From Pseudoalteromonas holothuriae (lineage in GTDB: Bacteria; Pseudomonadota; Gammaproteobacteria; Enterobacterales; Alteromonadaceae), in assembly GCF_945859825.1 (NCBI RefSeq), contig NZ_CAMAPC010000002.1, forward strand, positions 124,001 through 188,000: a stretch of DNA of 64,000 bases, in the 5' to 3' direction. Of the stretch, positions 19,991 to 29,874 are shown piece after piece. A model generated the notes under the pieces. It saw only the letters and a program-made list of their open reading frames with translations, was not told the DNA's origin and searched no databases. A program made the translations under genes and the position numbers. Each line of letters starts with the position of its first letter. Within the stretch, counting starts at the first letter, position 1.

Positions 19991-20680
19991 TTGCATAACG
20001 ACTTTCGGCAAGTATATTTACTGCATCGACGCGCACATAGCGACTCTCAGTTGATGCTCAATATGCTTGTTGAAGGTGTTGGCCACCTTAGCATGATAGC
20101 CCGTATTAAGGGCAAGCAATCGCTTAAACATAATGCAACTTTAAGACCCTTTACCCCCATCTTGGCCCAATACAGCGGGCGCTACGATTTAAAGTATCTA
20201 AATACCTTTGAACTGGCAAAAAATCCATTACTATTGCAGGGTAAGCAGTTGTACTGTGGTTTTTATTTAAATGAATTAACGTATCGCATTGTGCCACGCA
20301 ATGAACCATTAGAGCAGGTGTTTGAATTATATCAAACGCATTTAAACTCATTGACTGAGCAAGCGGATGTAGAGCCTATATTACGCAGTTATGAGTTTCA
20401 ATTACTCAGTGCGCTTGGTTTTGGCGTGGAGTTTGATATTGATGCTGATGGTGAACAAATCAGCGCAAATTTAAGCTATCAATACATACCAGAGCTTGGT
20501 TTTATGCCAACTGACACACCGCATTATGGTTTTTCAGGTGCTGTGTTGCTGGCTATGGCTGAACACGACTTTGCAAAACCCATCGTCCGCACACCCGCTA
20601 AGCATTTAAGCCGGTACTTATTAAAACCGTTGTTAGGAAACAAGGCTTTAAAGAGCCGAGAATTATTTATATCAAGGTAA
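19991..20680 (+). CDS. recO: DNA repair protein RecO
   Basis: Recombination mediator that loads RecA with RecR. It has 229 residues. The N-terminal OB-fold ([21 protein letters not shown]) and the helical C-terminus ([12 protein letters not shown]) fit the family. The start is TTG immediately after the era stop, implying translational coupling. pdxJ follows after 4 bp, the conserved order. Confidence 0.94.
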   Translation: MHNDFRQVYLLHRRAHSDSQLMLNMLVEGVGHLSMIARIKGKQSLKHNATLRPFTPILAQYSGRYDLKYLNTFELAKNPLLLQGKQLYCGFYLNELTYRIVPRNEPLEQVFELYQTHLNSLTEQADVEPILRSYEFQLLSALGFGVEFDIDADGEQISANLSYQYIPELGFMPTDTPHYGFSGAVLLAMAEHDFAKPIVRTPAKHLSRYLLKPLLGNKALKSRELFISR

Positions 20681-20684
20681 TGCT

Positions 20685-21419
20685 ATGACAGATATTTTAT
20701 TAGGTATTAACGTTGACCATATTGCGACGCTAAGGCAAGCGCGCGGTACTAGTTATCCAGATCCAGCTCATGCGGCTTGCGTAGCCGAGCATGCAGGTGC
20801 TGATGGTATAACCATTCATTTGCGAGAAGATCGTCGCCATATTCAAGATAGAGATGTATACGTAATGGCTAAAACCATTCAAACACGTATGAACCTTGAA
20901 ATTGCAGTAACTGATGAAATGCTTACTATCGCGCAAGAAGTAAAGCCTGAATATGTGTGTTTAGTGCCAGAGAAACGTGAAGAGTTGACGACCGAAGGTG
21001 GTTTAGACGTTATTGGCAATCAAACTAAAATCACCGAGGCTGTTAAGCTACTTGCCAGCGCGGGTATTAAAGTGAGCTTGTTTATTGATGCAGACAAAGC
21101 GCAAATAGATGCAGCTAAAGCCACTGGCGCCCCCTATATTGAAATTCACACTGGCGCATACGCTGATGCACATAATGATAAAGAACAAGCACAAGAACTT
21201 GAGCGCATTCGTGAAGGTGTGCAATATGCCCATAGTATTGGCATTATTGTCAATGCGGGTCATGGCTTGCACTATCATAATGTGAAGCCGATAGCGCAAA
21301 TGCCAGAAATTTACGAATTAAATATTGGCCATGCTATTATTGCTCGCGCCGCCATTGATGGTCTTGATAAAGCGGTCAGAGATATGAAGCGTTTAATGAT
21401 AGAAGCAAGACAAATATAA
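20685..21419 (+). CDS. pdxJ: pyridoxine 5'-phosphate synthase
   Basis: Final ring-closing enzyme of the DXP-dependent vitamin B6 pathway. It joins 1-deoxyxylulose 5-phosphate with 3-amino-2-oxopropyl phosphate. It has 244 residues (E. coli 243). Family stretches are [16 protein letters not shown] at the start, [13 protein letters not shown] near 40-52, and [12 protein letters not shown] near 186-197. It ends the operon before a clear intrinsic terminator. Confidence 0.97.
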   Translation: MTDILLGINVDHIATLRQARGTSYPDPAHAACVAEHAGADGITIHLREDRRHIQDRDVYVMAKTIQTRMNLEIAVTDEMLTIAQEVKPEYVCLVPEKREELTTEGGLDVIGNQTKITEAVKLLASAGIKVSLFIDADKAQIDAAKATGAPYIEIHTGAYADAHNDKEQAQELERIREGVQYAHSIGIIVNAGHGLHYHNVKPIAQMPEIYELNIGHAIIARAAIDGLDKAVRDMKRLMIEARQI

Positions 21420-21443
21420 CTTCGTCGCAGAAAAGGTATCTTT

Positions 21444-21469
21444 AAAAGGTCGCTTATGTGACCTTTTTT
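21444..21469 (+). terminator. intrinsic terminator after pdxJ
   Basis: AAAAGGTC (21444-21451) pairs with GACCTTTT (21460-21467) across an 8-base loop, followed by further T to 21469. It closes the rpoE-to-pdxJ run 25 bp after the stop. Confidence 0.85.
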
Positions 21470-21503
21470 GTTTAGATATTGACTACTTGATAAAGAGAGC
21501 AAT

Positions 21504-22349
21504 ATGGCACCTTGGCAAATTGATTTTATACAAGGAAAAAAATTATCTGCGCGATATATTCAGGATGCAGAACCTATTGCTTTGTGGTTATTTGAGCAGT
21601 TAGAGTCGTCTAAAATACCCTTTTGCTTTGGTATCAACGGCGCACAAGGCTCCGGTAAATCTACGCTTGCTGCGTATTTAGTGGCATATTTAAACGCTCA
21701 TGGATACCGAGCTGATAACGTATCGTTAGACGATTTTTATTTATCTTCACAAGCGCGACAAACATGTGCTGATAAATATCACCCACTATTGTCAACTCGT
21801 GGCGTGCCAGGCACGCATGATGTAAGGCTTCTTAAGCAAGTATTAAACGAATTCAAACTGCAGTATGGTGTTACTTTGCCCCGCTTTAATAAAGTTACCG
21901 ACAATCCCTATGACGAAACTAAATGGTTGCATCATAAAGTGGCTTTGGATGTACTGATAATTGAAGGTTGGTGTTTAGGGCTTAAACCAGAACCACGAAT
22001 AAGATTGCAATATGCGGTAAATGACTGGGAACGGATAGTTGATTCAGATCGAGTATTTCGTGATCAAGTTAACCAATTTCTTAGTGACGAATATCAATCA
22101 GCCTTTACGTATTTAGATAAACTGATTTATCTTGATATCGAATGCTTTAAGCGAGTTTTTGCATGGCGTTGGCAACAAGAGAGGCAGCTTATAGCAAATA
22201 ATGGTAAAGGTATGGATAAGCAGCAGGTTTATGATTTTATAAAGTATTTTCAAAGGTTAACAGAGTGGGGTTTTGAGTGTTTGCCACACCAATGTGATTT
22301 ACATATAAAGGTAGATAAGCAGCACCGCTTTTATGTGAATGCTTTTTAG
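21504..22349 (+). CDS. P-loop kinase, glycerate 3-kinase-like
   Basis: 281-residue P-loop kinase resembling plant-type D-glycerate 3-kinase and yeast Tda10. The Walker A motif GAQGSGKST is at 46-54. SLDDFYLSSQAR follows, then the family stretch STRGVPGTHDV and IIEGWCLG. The probable reaction is ATP-dependent phosphorylation of glycerate, but the true substrate is inferred from resemblance. It stands between the pdxJ terminator and an acetyltransferase gene. Confidence 0.85.
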   Translation: MAPWQIDFIQGKKLSARYIQDAEPIALWLFEQLESSKIPFCFGINGAQGSGKSTLAAYLVAYLNAHGYRADNVSLDDFYLSSQARQTCADKYHPLLSTRGVPGTHDVRLLKQVLNEFKLQYGVTLPRFNKVTDNPYDETKWLHHKVALDVLIIEGWCLGLKPEPRIRLQYAVNDWERIVDSDRVFRDQVNQFLSDEYQSAFTYLDKLIYLDIECFKRVFAWRWQQERQLIANNGKGMDKQQVYDFIKYFQRLTEWGFECLPHQCDLHIKVDKQHRFYVNAF

Positions 22350-22389
22350 TATAGATATTATTTGAACTTTTGATTTGATAGGGAAAATT

Positions 22390-22926
22390 ATGACGCCAAT
22401 ACTCAACATCAATCACATCCTTATACGCGCACTTCAAATCGATGATTTGGATGCATTTGCACAATATCGTAATTGTGAATCGATAGCTCGATATCAGAGT
22501 TGGGAAAATTACACATTAGAGGATGCGCAAAAGCTCTTACAAAGTACAGATTACAGTACATTTGGTAAAGCTGGAAATTGGTATCAGCTAGCGGTAACTG
22601 ACTCTCAAAGTGAGCAATTATTAGGTGATTTGGCTGTACACTTTATTGATGACCAACAAGTAGAAATTGGCTTCACAATTTCCCCTGAACATCAGGGCTT
22701 AGGTATCGCGTTTCAAAGCGTGCGACAATTATTGAGTTATTTGTTTTTAGAGCGTAACACACACCGGGTTATTGCGATTACTGATGCTGATAACTTGGCT
22801 TCACGTCAACTACTCACTAAATTAGGCTTTAGAAAAGAAGCTCATTTTGTGAAAAATATTTTGTTTAAAGGAAAGTGGGGGGATGAATGCCTGTTCGCGA
22901 TGTTACAAGACGAATATACGGGATAA
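22390..22926 (+). CDS. GNAT-family N-acetyltransferase (RimJ/RimL type)
   Basis: 178-residue acetyl-CoA-dependent acetyltransferase. The N-terminal ILIRALQIDDLDAFAQYR is typical of the RimJ/RimL group. The acetyl-CoA loop is near ISPEHQGLGIAFQSV, and DADNLASRQLLTKLGFRKE is the common C-terminal motif. ATG 22390 follows AGGGAAAATT, better than an upstream TTG. Its substrate is unknown. The stop codon overlaps the left end of a palindromic repeat. Confidence 0.88.
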   Translation: MTPILNINHILIRALQIDDLDAFAQYRNCESIARYQSWENYTLEDAQKLLQSTDYSTFGKAGNWYQLAVTDSQSEQLLGDLAVHFIDDQQVEIGFTISPEHQGLGIAFQSVRQLLSYLFLERNTHRVIAITDADNLASRQLLTKLGFRKEAHFVKNILFKGKWGDECLFAMLQDEYTG

Positions 22927-23087
22927 TACCAATTTTATTAAACATTGATTATTTTAGTGAGTTAAATGACACATTAGCTGTGTTAAAAATAACTTATGTA
23001 CAATAACGACATGCCGAATTTTTTGCTTGGCTACTAAGTTATTTATCTGTCGCTGTATCTGGCCATATATTCAATGCAATTGGTATT
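22925..23087. repeat. MITE-like palindromic repeat, copy 1
   Basis: This 163-bp element is bounded by perfect 10-bp inverted ends, AATACCAATT (22925-22934) and AATTGGTATT (23078-23087). Its interior shares phrases with the copies at 36384, 54257 and 62919, such as GTTAAAAAT followed by ACTTATGTA, and TACTAAGT followed by ATTTA. It has no coding frame. The left end overlaps the stop of the acetyltransferase gene. Confidence 0.8.
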
Positions 23088-23104
23088 AAACCTCATATAA
23101 TTAT

Positions 23105-24616
23105 TTACTTTGCATTGGGCTTGATTATCGCACCCCGTTTAACGACCATAATAGGATGTTTTAAGCTATCTAGATTTTTATATGGATTGTGCTCTAGCAC
23201 TATAAAATCGGCTTGCTTGCCCGCAAGCAATGAGCCAAGCTTATCTTGTAGCTTAAATGCTTTGGCATTGCCATAAGTCATTGCAGTGATGATGTGTTGT
23301 TTACTAAGTCCAGCATTTTGCCATTGCGCCATCTCCCCAAATATAGAAACCGCATGCAAAGTACCCGGGTTGCCTGCATCTGTACCAAATGCGATGTTCA
23401 GCCCAGAGTTGGCCGCTAATTTAAGGTTCGACTTTTGAATATCTTCAAAACGGCTTGAAAACATCCCCCTAAGTTGGCCAATAATAGATTGCTCTCGCTG
23501 CGTTAATTTAGCAATATCTGCTGCTGGCATATCAACCATAGGCACATATTTTAAAAGTAATTGGAACATTTGGTCTGTTTTAGCCGCATTTTGAGTTAAC
23601 TGCATAAAGCTATCAATAATTGCTTTATGTGCATGGGCTTGTTCAAAGTCAGTAAATGATAGCGAACCTTTAAATAAGTCAAAGTAATGGCTATATGCTG
23701 AAAGTGTAGGCATATAGGTTACGTCATGCAGCTTCATTAATGTGATAAGTTCATTGTCGATAGGGTCGGTGATCACACCATGGACTAAAATATTACCGCC
23801 TGCTTTAACTGCCATTTTTGCATTGCGTAGATCTTCAACATGAATAGCCACAACTTTATTGTGCTGATGGGCTAAAGCAATTGCAGGTTGATATAAATCA
23901 TATAGTTGTTCGCTCGATAGCCCTGTTTCTTGAGACCATACAATTTTAATAATGTGGGTATTATATTGCAGCTGCTTTTTCACTAATTCAAGTGCGCTTT
24001 GTGTTGAATTCACCTGAGTGAAGGTATTACCATTAATACTTAACTGAGGAACTGTCATAGGAGAAAGTAAGGTACCTGCAGCGAAAATATTAGGAAAGAC
24101 ACCAGAGCTTGAAACCTGACGATAATGCTTCAGGTATTCTGAGGGACCACCTAAATCAAACACGGTTGTAATCCCTAGTTGTAAGTAACGTTTTAAGATG
24201 TTTGCTGTATTGTCTAATAACCACTGTTGGTCTTGCTGGTATGGGATTAGTTTAGTGGCATCTATAGTGTCAGGCCTGGTAAATGCACCACCAGATTGTG
24301 CTAAGTGAATGTGACCATCAATTAGTCCTGGTATGACCCATTTGCCCTTTAAATTAAATACCTTATAGCCATTAGGGATTGGATTAGAGCTAGGCTGAAG
24401 CTTAATTATGTTACCTTGTTCTACCAAGATAGTGGTATTGGAAAATGCCGCAGACACACCAGGGTTAACAACATTCGCGCCTACAAATGCAATTTTATTA
24501 GGCGAATTTTCATATTCTTCAATCTTAGCCGGACTATGTAAGTTTTGACATGCAGCTATAGTGCAAAACAACAGAGCAAAGCAAAGTATGATGTAGACGT
24601 ATTTGATTAAGTGCAT
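23105..24616 (-). CDS. lipoprotein amidohydrolase (imidazolonepropionase-like)
   Basis: 503-residue metal-dependent hydrolase of the amidohydrolase superfamily. It has a lipoprotein signal with the lipobox TIAAC and acylated Cys C23, so it is probably membrane-anchored and periplasmic. Metal ligands are H102 and H104 (GHIHLAQ), with later His in VVAIHVEDL and ILVHGVI and an Asp in GTDAGNPG. Related proteins include Xaa-Pro dipeptidases and other cyclic-amide hydrolases; the substrate is unknown. AGGAA precedes ATG 24616. It is divergent from a CadC-like regulator. Confidence 0.88.
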   Translation of the reverse strand: MHLIKYVYIILCFALLFCTIAACQNLHSPAKIEEYENSPNKIAFVGANVVNPGVSAAFSNTTILVEQGNIIKLQPSSNPIPNGYKVFNLKGKWVIPGLIDGHIHLAQSGGAFTRPDTIDATKLIPYQQDQQWLLDNTANILKRYLQLGITTVFDLGGPSEYLKHYRQVSSSGVFPNIFAAGTLLSPMTVPQLSINGNTFTQVNSTQSALELVKKQLQYNTHIIKIVWSQETGLSSEQLYDLYQPAIALAHQHNKVVAIHVEDLRNAKMAVKAGGNILVHGVITDPIDNELITLMKLHDVTYMPTLSAYSHYFDLFKGSLSFTDFEQAHAHKAIIDSFMQLTQNAAKTDQMFQLLLKYVPMVDMPAADIAKLTQREQSIIGQLRGMFSSRFEDIQKSNLKLAANSGLNIAFGTDAGNPGTLHAVSIFGEMAQWQNAGLSKQHIITAMTYGNAKAFKLQDKLGSLLAGKQADFIVLEHNPYKNLDSLKHPIMVVKRGAIIKPNAK

Positions 24617-24897
24617 GATATATTCCTGATAATAAAGTTACGTTATGTTTGGGCTTGTTCATATCAATTGCCATATAACGGCGCTTAAATAACGCTATAA
24701 TTTCTCTAAAAATAAATTAAAAGCTATAATTTCAATGTGTTGGAGTTTAAGCTTTAGTGTTGTGAAAATCGTTTTAATGATTCAGTTAATGAGGACTTCG
24801 TGTAGAATGCTTTGCGAAGGCTAATTGCTAAAATCTAATACAAAATGTTTGCTGCTTTGGGCAGGTAGTTAAGTCAGTTAAATTTGAGGAATGTATT

Positions 24898-26385
24898 GTG
24901 TCATCGTCATTTATTGTGTGCGAAATAAATAGAGTAACTGGCGAAGTAAAGCTCAATGGTGCCTCACATGTGCTCAGGCCAAAAACACATGAGTTACTTA
25001 TGTTGTTGGCCCAAAACCCGCATCAAGTATTTTCAAAATCGCAAATTTTAACTCAAGTTTGGCAAGACAGCGTGATAGAAGAACAGGTTGTTTTTCAGTC
25101 AATTAATGAGATAAGAAAAGCATTAGGGCAAGCGGATGTTATTACAACTTACCCAAAGAGAGGGTATAAATGGAATGTTGAACGAACGCAGTTTATTGAC
25201 CCTTTAAGTATTTCGGTTCAGAAGAATAAATATGCCCTTAAGTTAGTCGCCGTTTTATTCACCGTACTTTTAGCTATCACTATTGTATATGTTGCTTCAA
25301 TGAGTAGCTCTAACAGCACGATTGAAACTGATGTAAAAGAGCATAAAGGTATATTAGTGCTGCCATTTCAAATTAATGATTCTTTGCAAGATATGCAATG
25401 GCTCAGGTTTGGTGCTATGGAGGGACTGATTAGCTTAATCTCACCGAATCAGCAGGCAACTGTTTTCCATCTTGAAGATGTAATTGATATTCTTAATCGA
25501 GTCGCAATCGGTGAGCGTAAGAACATTGATAAAATCTTTCAAAGGTCAGGGGCATCTCACATACTCGAAACCTCAATTGGTGGGCAACTGGGAGAGTTAA
25601 ACATTGTTTATACACTCTACACTCGCCATAAACATATTACACAAGTATTACATGCTAAAGATATAAATAGCGCACTACCAAAGTTAGCTAAACTGTTTAA
25701 TCATATGCAGAGCATGACAGCGGCGCCATTGAAACAAGTGAATTTACAATTGCAAAATGAGCTGCTCGCAAACGCAATGCGGTTTTTAGAATCAGGAGAC
25801 TCAGATTCTGCTCTTTCTTTTATAGAAAGCGCATTACTTAATCAACCAAATAACATCTTAGCACTGTATTTTTCAGCAAGAATAAATATGGAGTTAGGCA
25901 ATGCTAATGAGGCGATGTTATCGGTGGATAAAGCATTGCTTGAGTTATCAGAAAATCACCTAGATGGCTATAAGCATAGATTACAGTACTTAAAAGCTGC
26001 AGCATTGCTTAGTTTAGGGAACATACAAGAGGCTGAAAATAATTTAATACAAGCCCAAGTGCTTGCTAAAGACAGCTTTGACTGGCTTTACTATGGGTAT
26101 ACACACTCGATACTAGGATTGATCAGGCAGCATCAGCTACGTTTTGGACAAGCAAATCAGCATTTTAATTTGGCATTACAATATCAGCAAATATTAAAAT
26201 GCCCTATGGGTATAGCACAAGGATATTTAGATTTAGCTGGACTGTTGTTTACTCAACAAAAACGACAACTAGGGCAAGAGTATTTATATGCTGCAAGCAA
26301 GCTCATTGAAGAAAAACAACTGACTAAAGTATTACCATTGTTAAAGCAGGTAGAAAAACAGTCTCAAGATGTCAGCTTACGTTAG
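24898..26385 (+). CDS. CadC/ToxR-like membrane transcription regulator with TPRs
   Basis: 495-residue one-component regulator. An OmpR-type winged helix occupies about 1-97 (RPKTHELLMLLAQNP, YPKRGYKWNV at its end). A single membrane helix follows at 112-134, and then a large periplasmic domain with TPR-like helices from about 285. It likely senses a periplasmic signal. The start is GTG with GAGGAA upstream. It is divergent from the amidohydrolase, a likely but unproven target. Confidence 0.87.
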   Translation: MSSSFIVCEINRVTGEVKLNGASHVLRPKTHELLMLLAQNPHQVFSKSQILTQVWQDSVIEEQVVFQSINEIRKALGQADVITTYPKRGYKWNVERTQFIDPLSISVQKNKYALKLVAVLFTVLLAITIVYVASMSSSNSTIETDVKEHKGILVLPFQINDSLQDMQWLRFGAMEGLISLISPNQQATVFHLEDVIDILNRVAIGERKNIDKIFQRSGASHILETSIGGQLGELNIVYTLYTRHKHITQVLHAKDINSALPKLAKLFNHMQSMTAAPLKQVNLQLQNELLANAMRFLESGDSDSALSFIESALLNQPNNILALYFSARINMELGNANEAMLSVDKALLELSENHLDGYKHRLQYLKAAALLSLGNIQEAENNLIQAQVLAKDSFDWLYYGYTHSILGLIRQHQLRFGQANQHFNLALQYQQILKCPMGIAQGYLDLAGLLFTQQKRQLGQEYLYAASKLIEEKQLTKVLPLLKQVEKQSQDVSLR

Positions 26386-26405
26386 CCTTTTAATTTATAT
26401 GTAAG

Positions 26406-26570
26406 TTAACTTTTCTTTTTATTAGGGAATACCTTTAACCAAAATGCGGCTTCAAAGGTAAAACCTAACATAACAAAAATGAATAACCCCGTGGTACTAC
26501 TGTAAGTGTACGATGCTATAGCAGCGACAATGAGTGCAAAGAGTACTAAAAATCGATATACAGTTTTCAT
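26406..26570 (-). CDS. small hypothetical membrane protein
   Basis: 54-residue protein with two hydrophobic segments (about 5-21 and 26-46) and a basic tail FPNKKKS. ATG 26570 has AGGAAT upstream, unlike the earlier start at 26597. No family is recognised. It ends 21 bp after, and convergent with, the CadC-like regulator gene. Confidence 0.6.
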   Translation of the reverse strand: MKTVYRFLVLFALIVAAIASYTYSSTTGLFIFVMLGFTFEAAFWLKVFPNKKKS

Positions 26571-26813
26571 ATTTATTCCTAATGATGTTAAATACACGAA
26601 TGTTTGTAACCATATAACATATCAGGGTTCGTTGCTATCAACAAAATTGATAGGCAGTAGCTAACACACTATGGGCTTCCTTTACTTTGGCGTAATGTAA
26701 CCGCTTGTGTTTTCAAGCATGAAAAGTCATTCACAAATAGTTATAGGGCCTACATTGAGGCCCATTTATTTTAGTCTGATCTTTCATCAACAATATTTGA
26801 AGTGCTGATAGGC

Positions 26814-27515
26814 TTAACAATGGTGAAATGCTTTTTCTGCAAGTGCTTGCGCCAGCATATCAGAAGCATCAACAAACTCTTTGTGGTATTTATCCAGTGG
26901 TAATAAAGGTAAATCTGTACATGCTAAAATCAATTTATCTGACTGTAGCTGTGCAACGATTTCATCAAATTGAGCAACCGTATCTGGGTGCTCGCCACCA
27001 AGGCGTTTTATATCACTGACTAGTGAGTCCATTGCCGCTGGTTTCGGGGTTTCTAACGGATACTTTTTAGCACTGGGAGCGTAGGGAGAATATTGACCAA
27101 ATTCAATCACTTTACTAATTGATAGTAAAGCGACATTGCCATGTTTCTTAATGTAATTTTCGACTACGTCAACAATAGAGATGAATTCAATATTTAGTTT
27201 GAGCTGGTTAATTTTATCAGAAAAATAATGTAGTACATTACAGGCAATACACACATAATCTACTTGACTGTTTAAGCGTTGCAGTACCTCTTGTAATCTT
27301 TGCCATAAGATAGCCTCGTTGCTTTTTATATCCATCGCTAATCCAAGTTGCGGAATTGAATATACGACAACTTCGGGCGCGCTTAAGTCACCTTGGTAAT
27401 GTTCTTTATATAAAGACTTATTGTGCTTTAAAACCTTCTGCCAGAGGTCAATACCGGCATCGGGGCCTGCACCAGTAATGATGCCGATTCGCCCAGGTGT
27501 GGTAATTTGATTCAT
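26814..27515 (-). CDS. aspartate/glutamate racemase family protein
   Basis: 233-residue cofactor-independent racemase. Both catalytic cysteines are present: C92 in CIACN and C199 in LACTDLP. The N-terminal GRIGIITGAGPDAG fits the family's opening glycine-rich strand. It probably racemises Asp, Glu or a related acidic amino acid. It is the last gene of an operon with an EamA exporter (4-bp overlap), a PLP enzyme, an unknown protein and a TusA-like carrier, which suggests a role in making a specialised small molecule. Confidence 0.88.
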   Translation of the reverse strand: MNQITTPGRIGIITGAGPDAGIDLWQKVLKHNKSLYKEHYQGDLSAPEVVVYSIPQLGLAMDIKSNEAILWQRLQEVLQRLNSQVDYVCIACNVLHYFSDKINQLKLNIEFISIVDVVENYIKKHGNVALLSISKVIEFGQYSPYAPSAKKYPLETPKPAAMDSLVSDIKRLGGEHPDTVAQFDEIVAQLQSDKLILACTDLPLLPLDKYHKEFVDASDMLAQALAEKAFHHC

Positions 27516-28405
27516 TGTTGACTCCTTAGCATGCGTTTTCTTCGCAAGGTCCAGTTATTAATTCTGTTATGGAATGACACCACGAGCAGCCCAGTAAAAA
27601 TGATTACACACGCGGTAGCTGAAGTGTTGGTAACTTGCTCGTTTAATAAAATATAAGAGGTGATAATGCCAAATACTGGAACGAGTAGGTTGAATGGTAC
27701 AACCATATTTGCAGGGTAGCGCTTTAGTAGCCAACCCCACAGTGCAAATGCTAATACAGTACCTAGGAGTGATGTGTAGTAAATCGAAAAGCCGCCCATT
27801 AAACTCATATTTTTAAAAGCGTGCCATTGCCCAGTCTCAAGCATTAAAGACAAGCCTAATAAAGGGATAGGTGGAACTAAACAACCCCAGATCAGCAAAG
27901 CGAGCATATCTACATTACCTGCTCGTTTCATAATTATGCTGCTGGCACCATAAAAAAATGCAGCGCCGAGCACAAGTAAAAACGCACTAATAGAGGTAAA
28001 GCTTTCTTTATCTGTTGCGATTAAAGCTATTCCAGATAAGCCAATGAGCACTCCAAATATTTGTATTTTATTAGGAAACTCTTGTAGAACAAAAGCAGAC
28101 AATATCAATGCAAATAATACTGCTGTTTGCAGCACCAAAGAGGTTAACCCAGAAGGCATGCCCCATTTCATCCCAACATACATAAGGCTGAACATAAGCA
28201 CATAGTTCATGCCAAATAGTAGCAAAAATAATGGACTGACTTTAGGGCGTTTAATAAAAAAGACCAAAGGAATACTCGCGGTTAAAAAGCGCAGCGCAGC
28301 ATTAAAAATAGGCGGAAATCCTTGCATACCAATTTCTATTACCGCAAAAGCGGAGCCCCAAATTAATGTTACAAATATTGCAACTAGTATATGTGGGAAC
28401 TTCAT
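27512..28405 (-). CDS. EamA/DMT-family transporter
   Basis: 297-residue drug/metabolite-type permease with about ten membrane helices in two EamA repeats. Typical openings are LIWGSAFAVIEIGMQGFPP in the first repeat and GAAFFYGASSIIMKRA in the second. Family members export amino acids and metabolites. It overlaps both neighbours by four bases, which ties it to the PLP enzyme and racemase. I infer that it exports the operon's product. Confidence 0.92.
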   Translation of the reverse strand: MKFPHILVAIFVTLIWGSAFAVIEIGMQGFPPIFNAALRFLTASIPLVFFIKRPKVSPLFLLLFGMNYVLMFSLMYVGMKWGMPSGLTSLVLQTAVLFALILSAFVLQEFPNKIQIFGVLIGLSGIALIATDKESFTSISAFLLVLGAAFFYGASSIIMKRAGNVDMLALLIWGCLVPPIPLLGLSLMLETGQWHAFKNMSLMGGFSIYYTSLLGTVLAFALWGWLLKRYPANMVVPFNLLVPVFGIITSYILLNEQVTNTSATACVIIFTGLLVVSFHNRINNWTLRRKRMLRSQQ

Positions 28406-29874
28406 ACCATCGCCTCATGCTGAGTGGGTAGTACAACACCCACTTCAGTTAAATAGTCATTAAAGTAACTGCTTAAGGTTTGATTGATATTAAAATAGCT
28501 CTGAGTATCTTGCTTGAACGTTTTGTGTACAAAGTGGTTGTCTTTAGTACGTTTATATTGAGCCATATAATACGCTTTTTGTTTTATGATAGTGCTTAGG
28601 GCTTCGCTAAGTGTATCTATATCACCCTTGTTGGAATATAAGCCAATACTTGCTCTTACCATTCCTTGATAAAGCGGGAGTTGATCTTCATCTTCAATGT
28701 CCCATAACTCGTCAACGAGGCATTCTCGCACAAATGGGTGGGCGCAAAAGCAATCATTTCGAACTGCTATGGCAAAGTAATCATTTAGTATTAGTGCTAA
28801 CAGTTCATGAGGTAAGCCTCTAATATTAAAGCTTACTGCACCAATTCGCTGCGTTTTAACAGAATCAGCATACACTTTTATGTCATCCAACTGTTTTAAA
28901 GTATTGATTAAATACTGAGTGAGCATGCATTCTTTTTGATAAATGACTGGCATGCCTATTTGCCTTAAAAACTCTAATGTTGTCGCCAACATAAAGATTC
29001 CAGGAATATTTAAGGTGCCTGCGTGCTCTTTATCAAATACCTGTTCAGAGAGGGTGAAATCGAATTTTGAAACTTGTGCAACCATACCTCCCCCATAAAA
29101 CTCAGGTTTTAATTGACTCAGCAACTGGGTTTTTCCTATCAAGACTCCAGGAGAGCCTGGGGCATACGTTTTATGGCCAGAAAACACAAAAAAGTCGATA
29201 CTTCTTTGAGGGTTTTCTTGAGCAAGTTCAATGGGGGCATGTGCTGCTAGCTGAGCGCCATCGACTACAATATACGCACCATACTTATGAGCGATTTCGG
29301 CAATATCATAGATTGGACTGATGTGCCCTGAGACATTACTTGCTGCAGTCACCGCAATATAGTTCAATTGCTGTTGATGCTGCTGGCATAGTAACTCTAT
29401 TTTTTTTAAATCAATGCCTTGAAACTCTCCATCGCTGTCATAAATGTTGATGTGAATTACTTTATTACCATGAGCTCGATGTGGTAAGTCGTTAGAGTGG
29501 TGCTCCATTAAAGATACTAATACCGTTTTTTTGTCGCGACGTAATTCGCTCAGGCCTTTAGCAAGGCGATTCAAAGGCGATGTAGCACCATTACCATGGA
29601 AAATGGCACTGTAACCTTGTTCTGCACCGAAAAATGATAAAATACTTTGGTGAGCCCAAGTTACTACGCCGGAGCTAACTTTTGCACTCAGATGAACTGA
29701 TGAGTGCGTATTAGAATAATATTTTAAGAACGCTTGAGTTGCTTGCTGTGCTGGCAACAATGCTAAAGTTGAAGCGGCTGAGTCTAAATATGTTCGAGGG
29801 AGGTTTTTACCCTGTGCATTAGCACACATAAAATCGGTACCTATAAAGGCTTTTTTAAAACAATTAAACGACAT
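28402..29874 (-). CDS. class V aminotransferase, cysteine-desulfurase-like, with C-terminal extension
   Basis: 490-residue PLP enzyme of the SufS/CsdA type. The cofactor lysine is K235 in SGHKTYAPG, with D205 (VVDGAQ) and EHHSND at 125-130. The sulfur-accepting position is C377 in RNDCFCAHP, next to C375, suggesting true cysteine desulfurase or selenocysteine-lyase chemistry. The family is about 400-420 residues; here about 70 extra residues form a charged tail after the usual end. It overlaps the unknown gene (11 bp) and the EamA gene (4 bp). A TusA-like acceptor is encoded in the same operon. Confidence 0.88.
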   Translation of the reverse strand: MSFNCFKKAFIGTDFMCANAQGKNLPRTYLDSAASTLALLPAQQATQAFLKYYSNTHSSVHLSAKVSSGVVTWAHQSILSFFGAEQGYSAIFHGNGATSPLNRLAKGLSELRRDKKTVLVSLMEHHSNDLPHRAHGNKVIHINIYDSDGEFQGIDLKKIELLCQQHQQQLNYIAVTAASNVSGHISPIYDIAEIAHKYGAYIVVDGAQLAAHAPIELAQENPQRSIDFFVFSGHKTYAPGSPGVLIGKTQLLSQLKPEFYGGGMVAQVSKFDFTLSEQVFDKEHAGTLNIPGIFMLATTLEFLRQIGMPVIYQKECMLTQYLINTLKQLDDIKVYADSVKTQRIGAVSFNIRGLPHELLALILNDYFAIAVRNDCFCAHPFVRECLVDELWDIEDEDQLPLYQGMVRASIGLYSNKGDIDTLSEALSTIIKQKAYYMAQYKRTKDNHFVHKTFKQDTQSYFNINQTLSSYFNDYLTEVGVVLPTQHEAMV

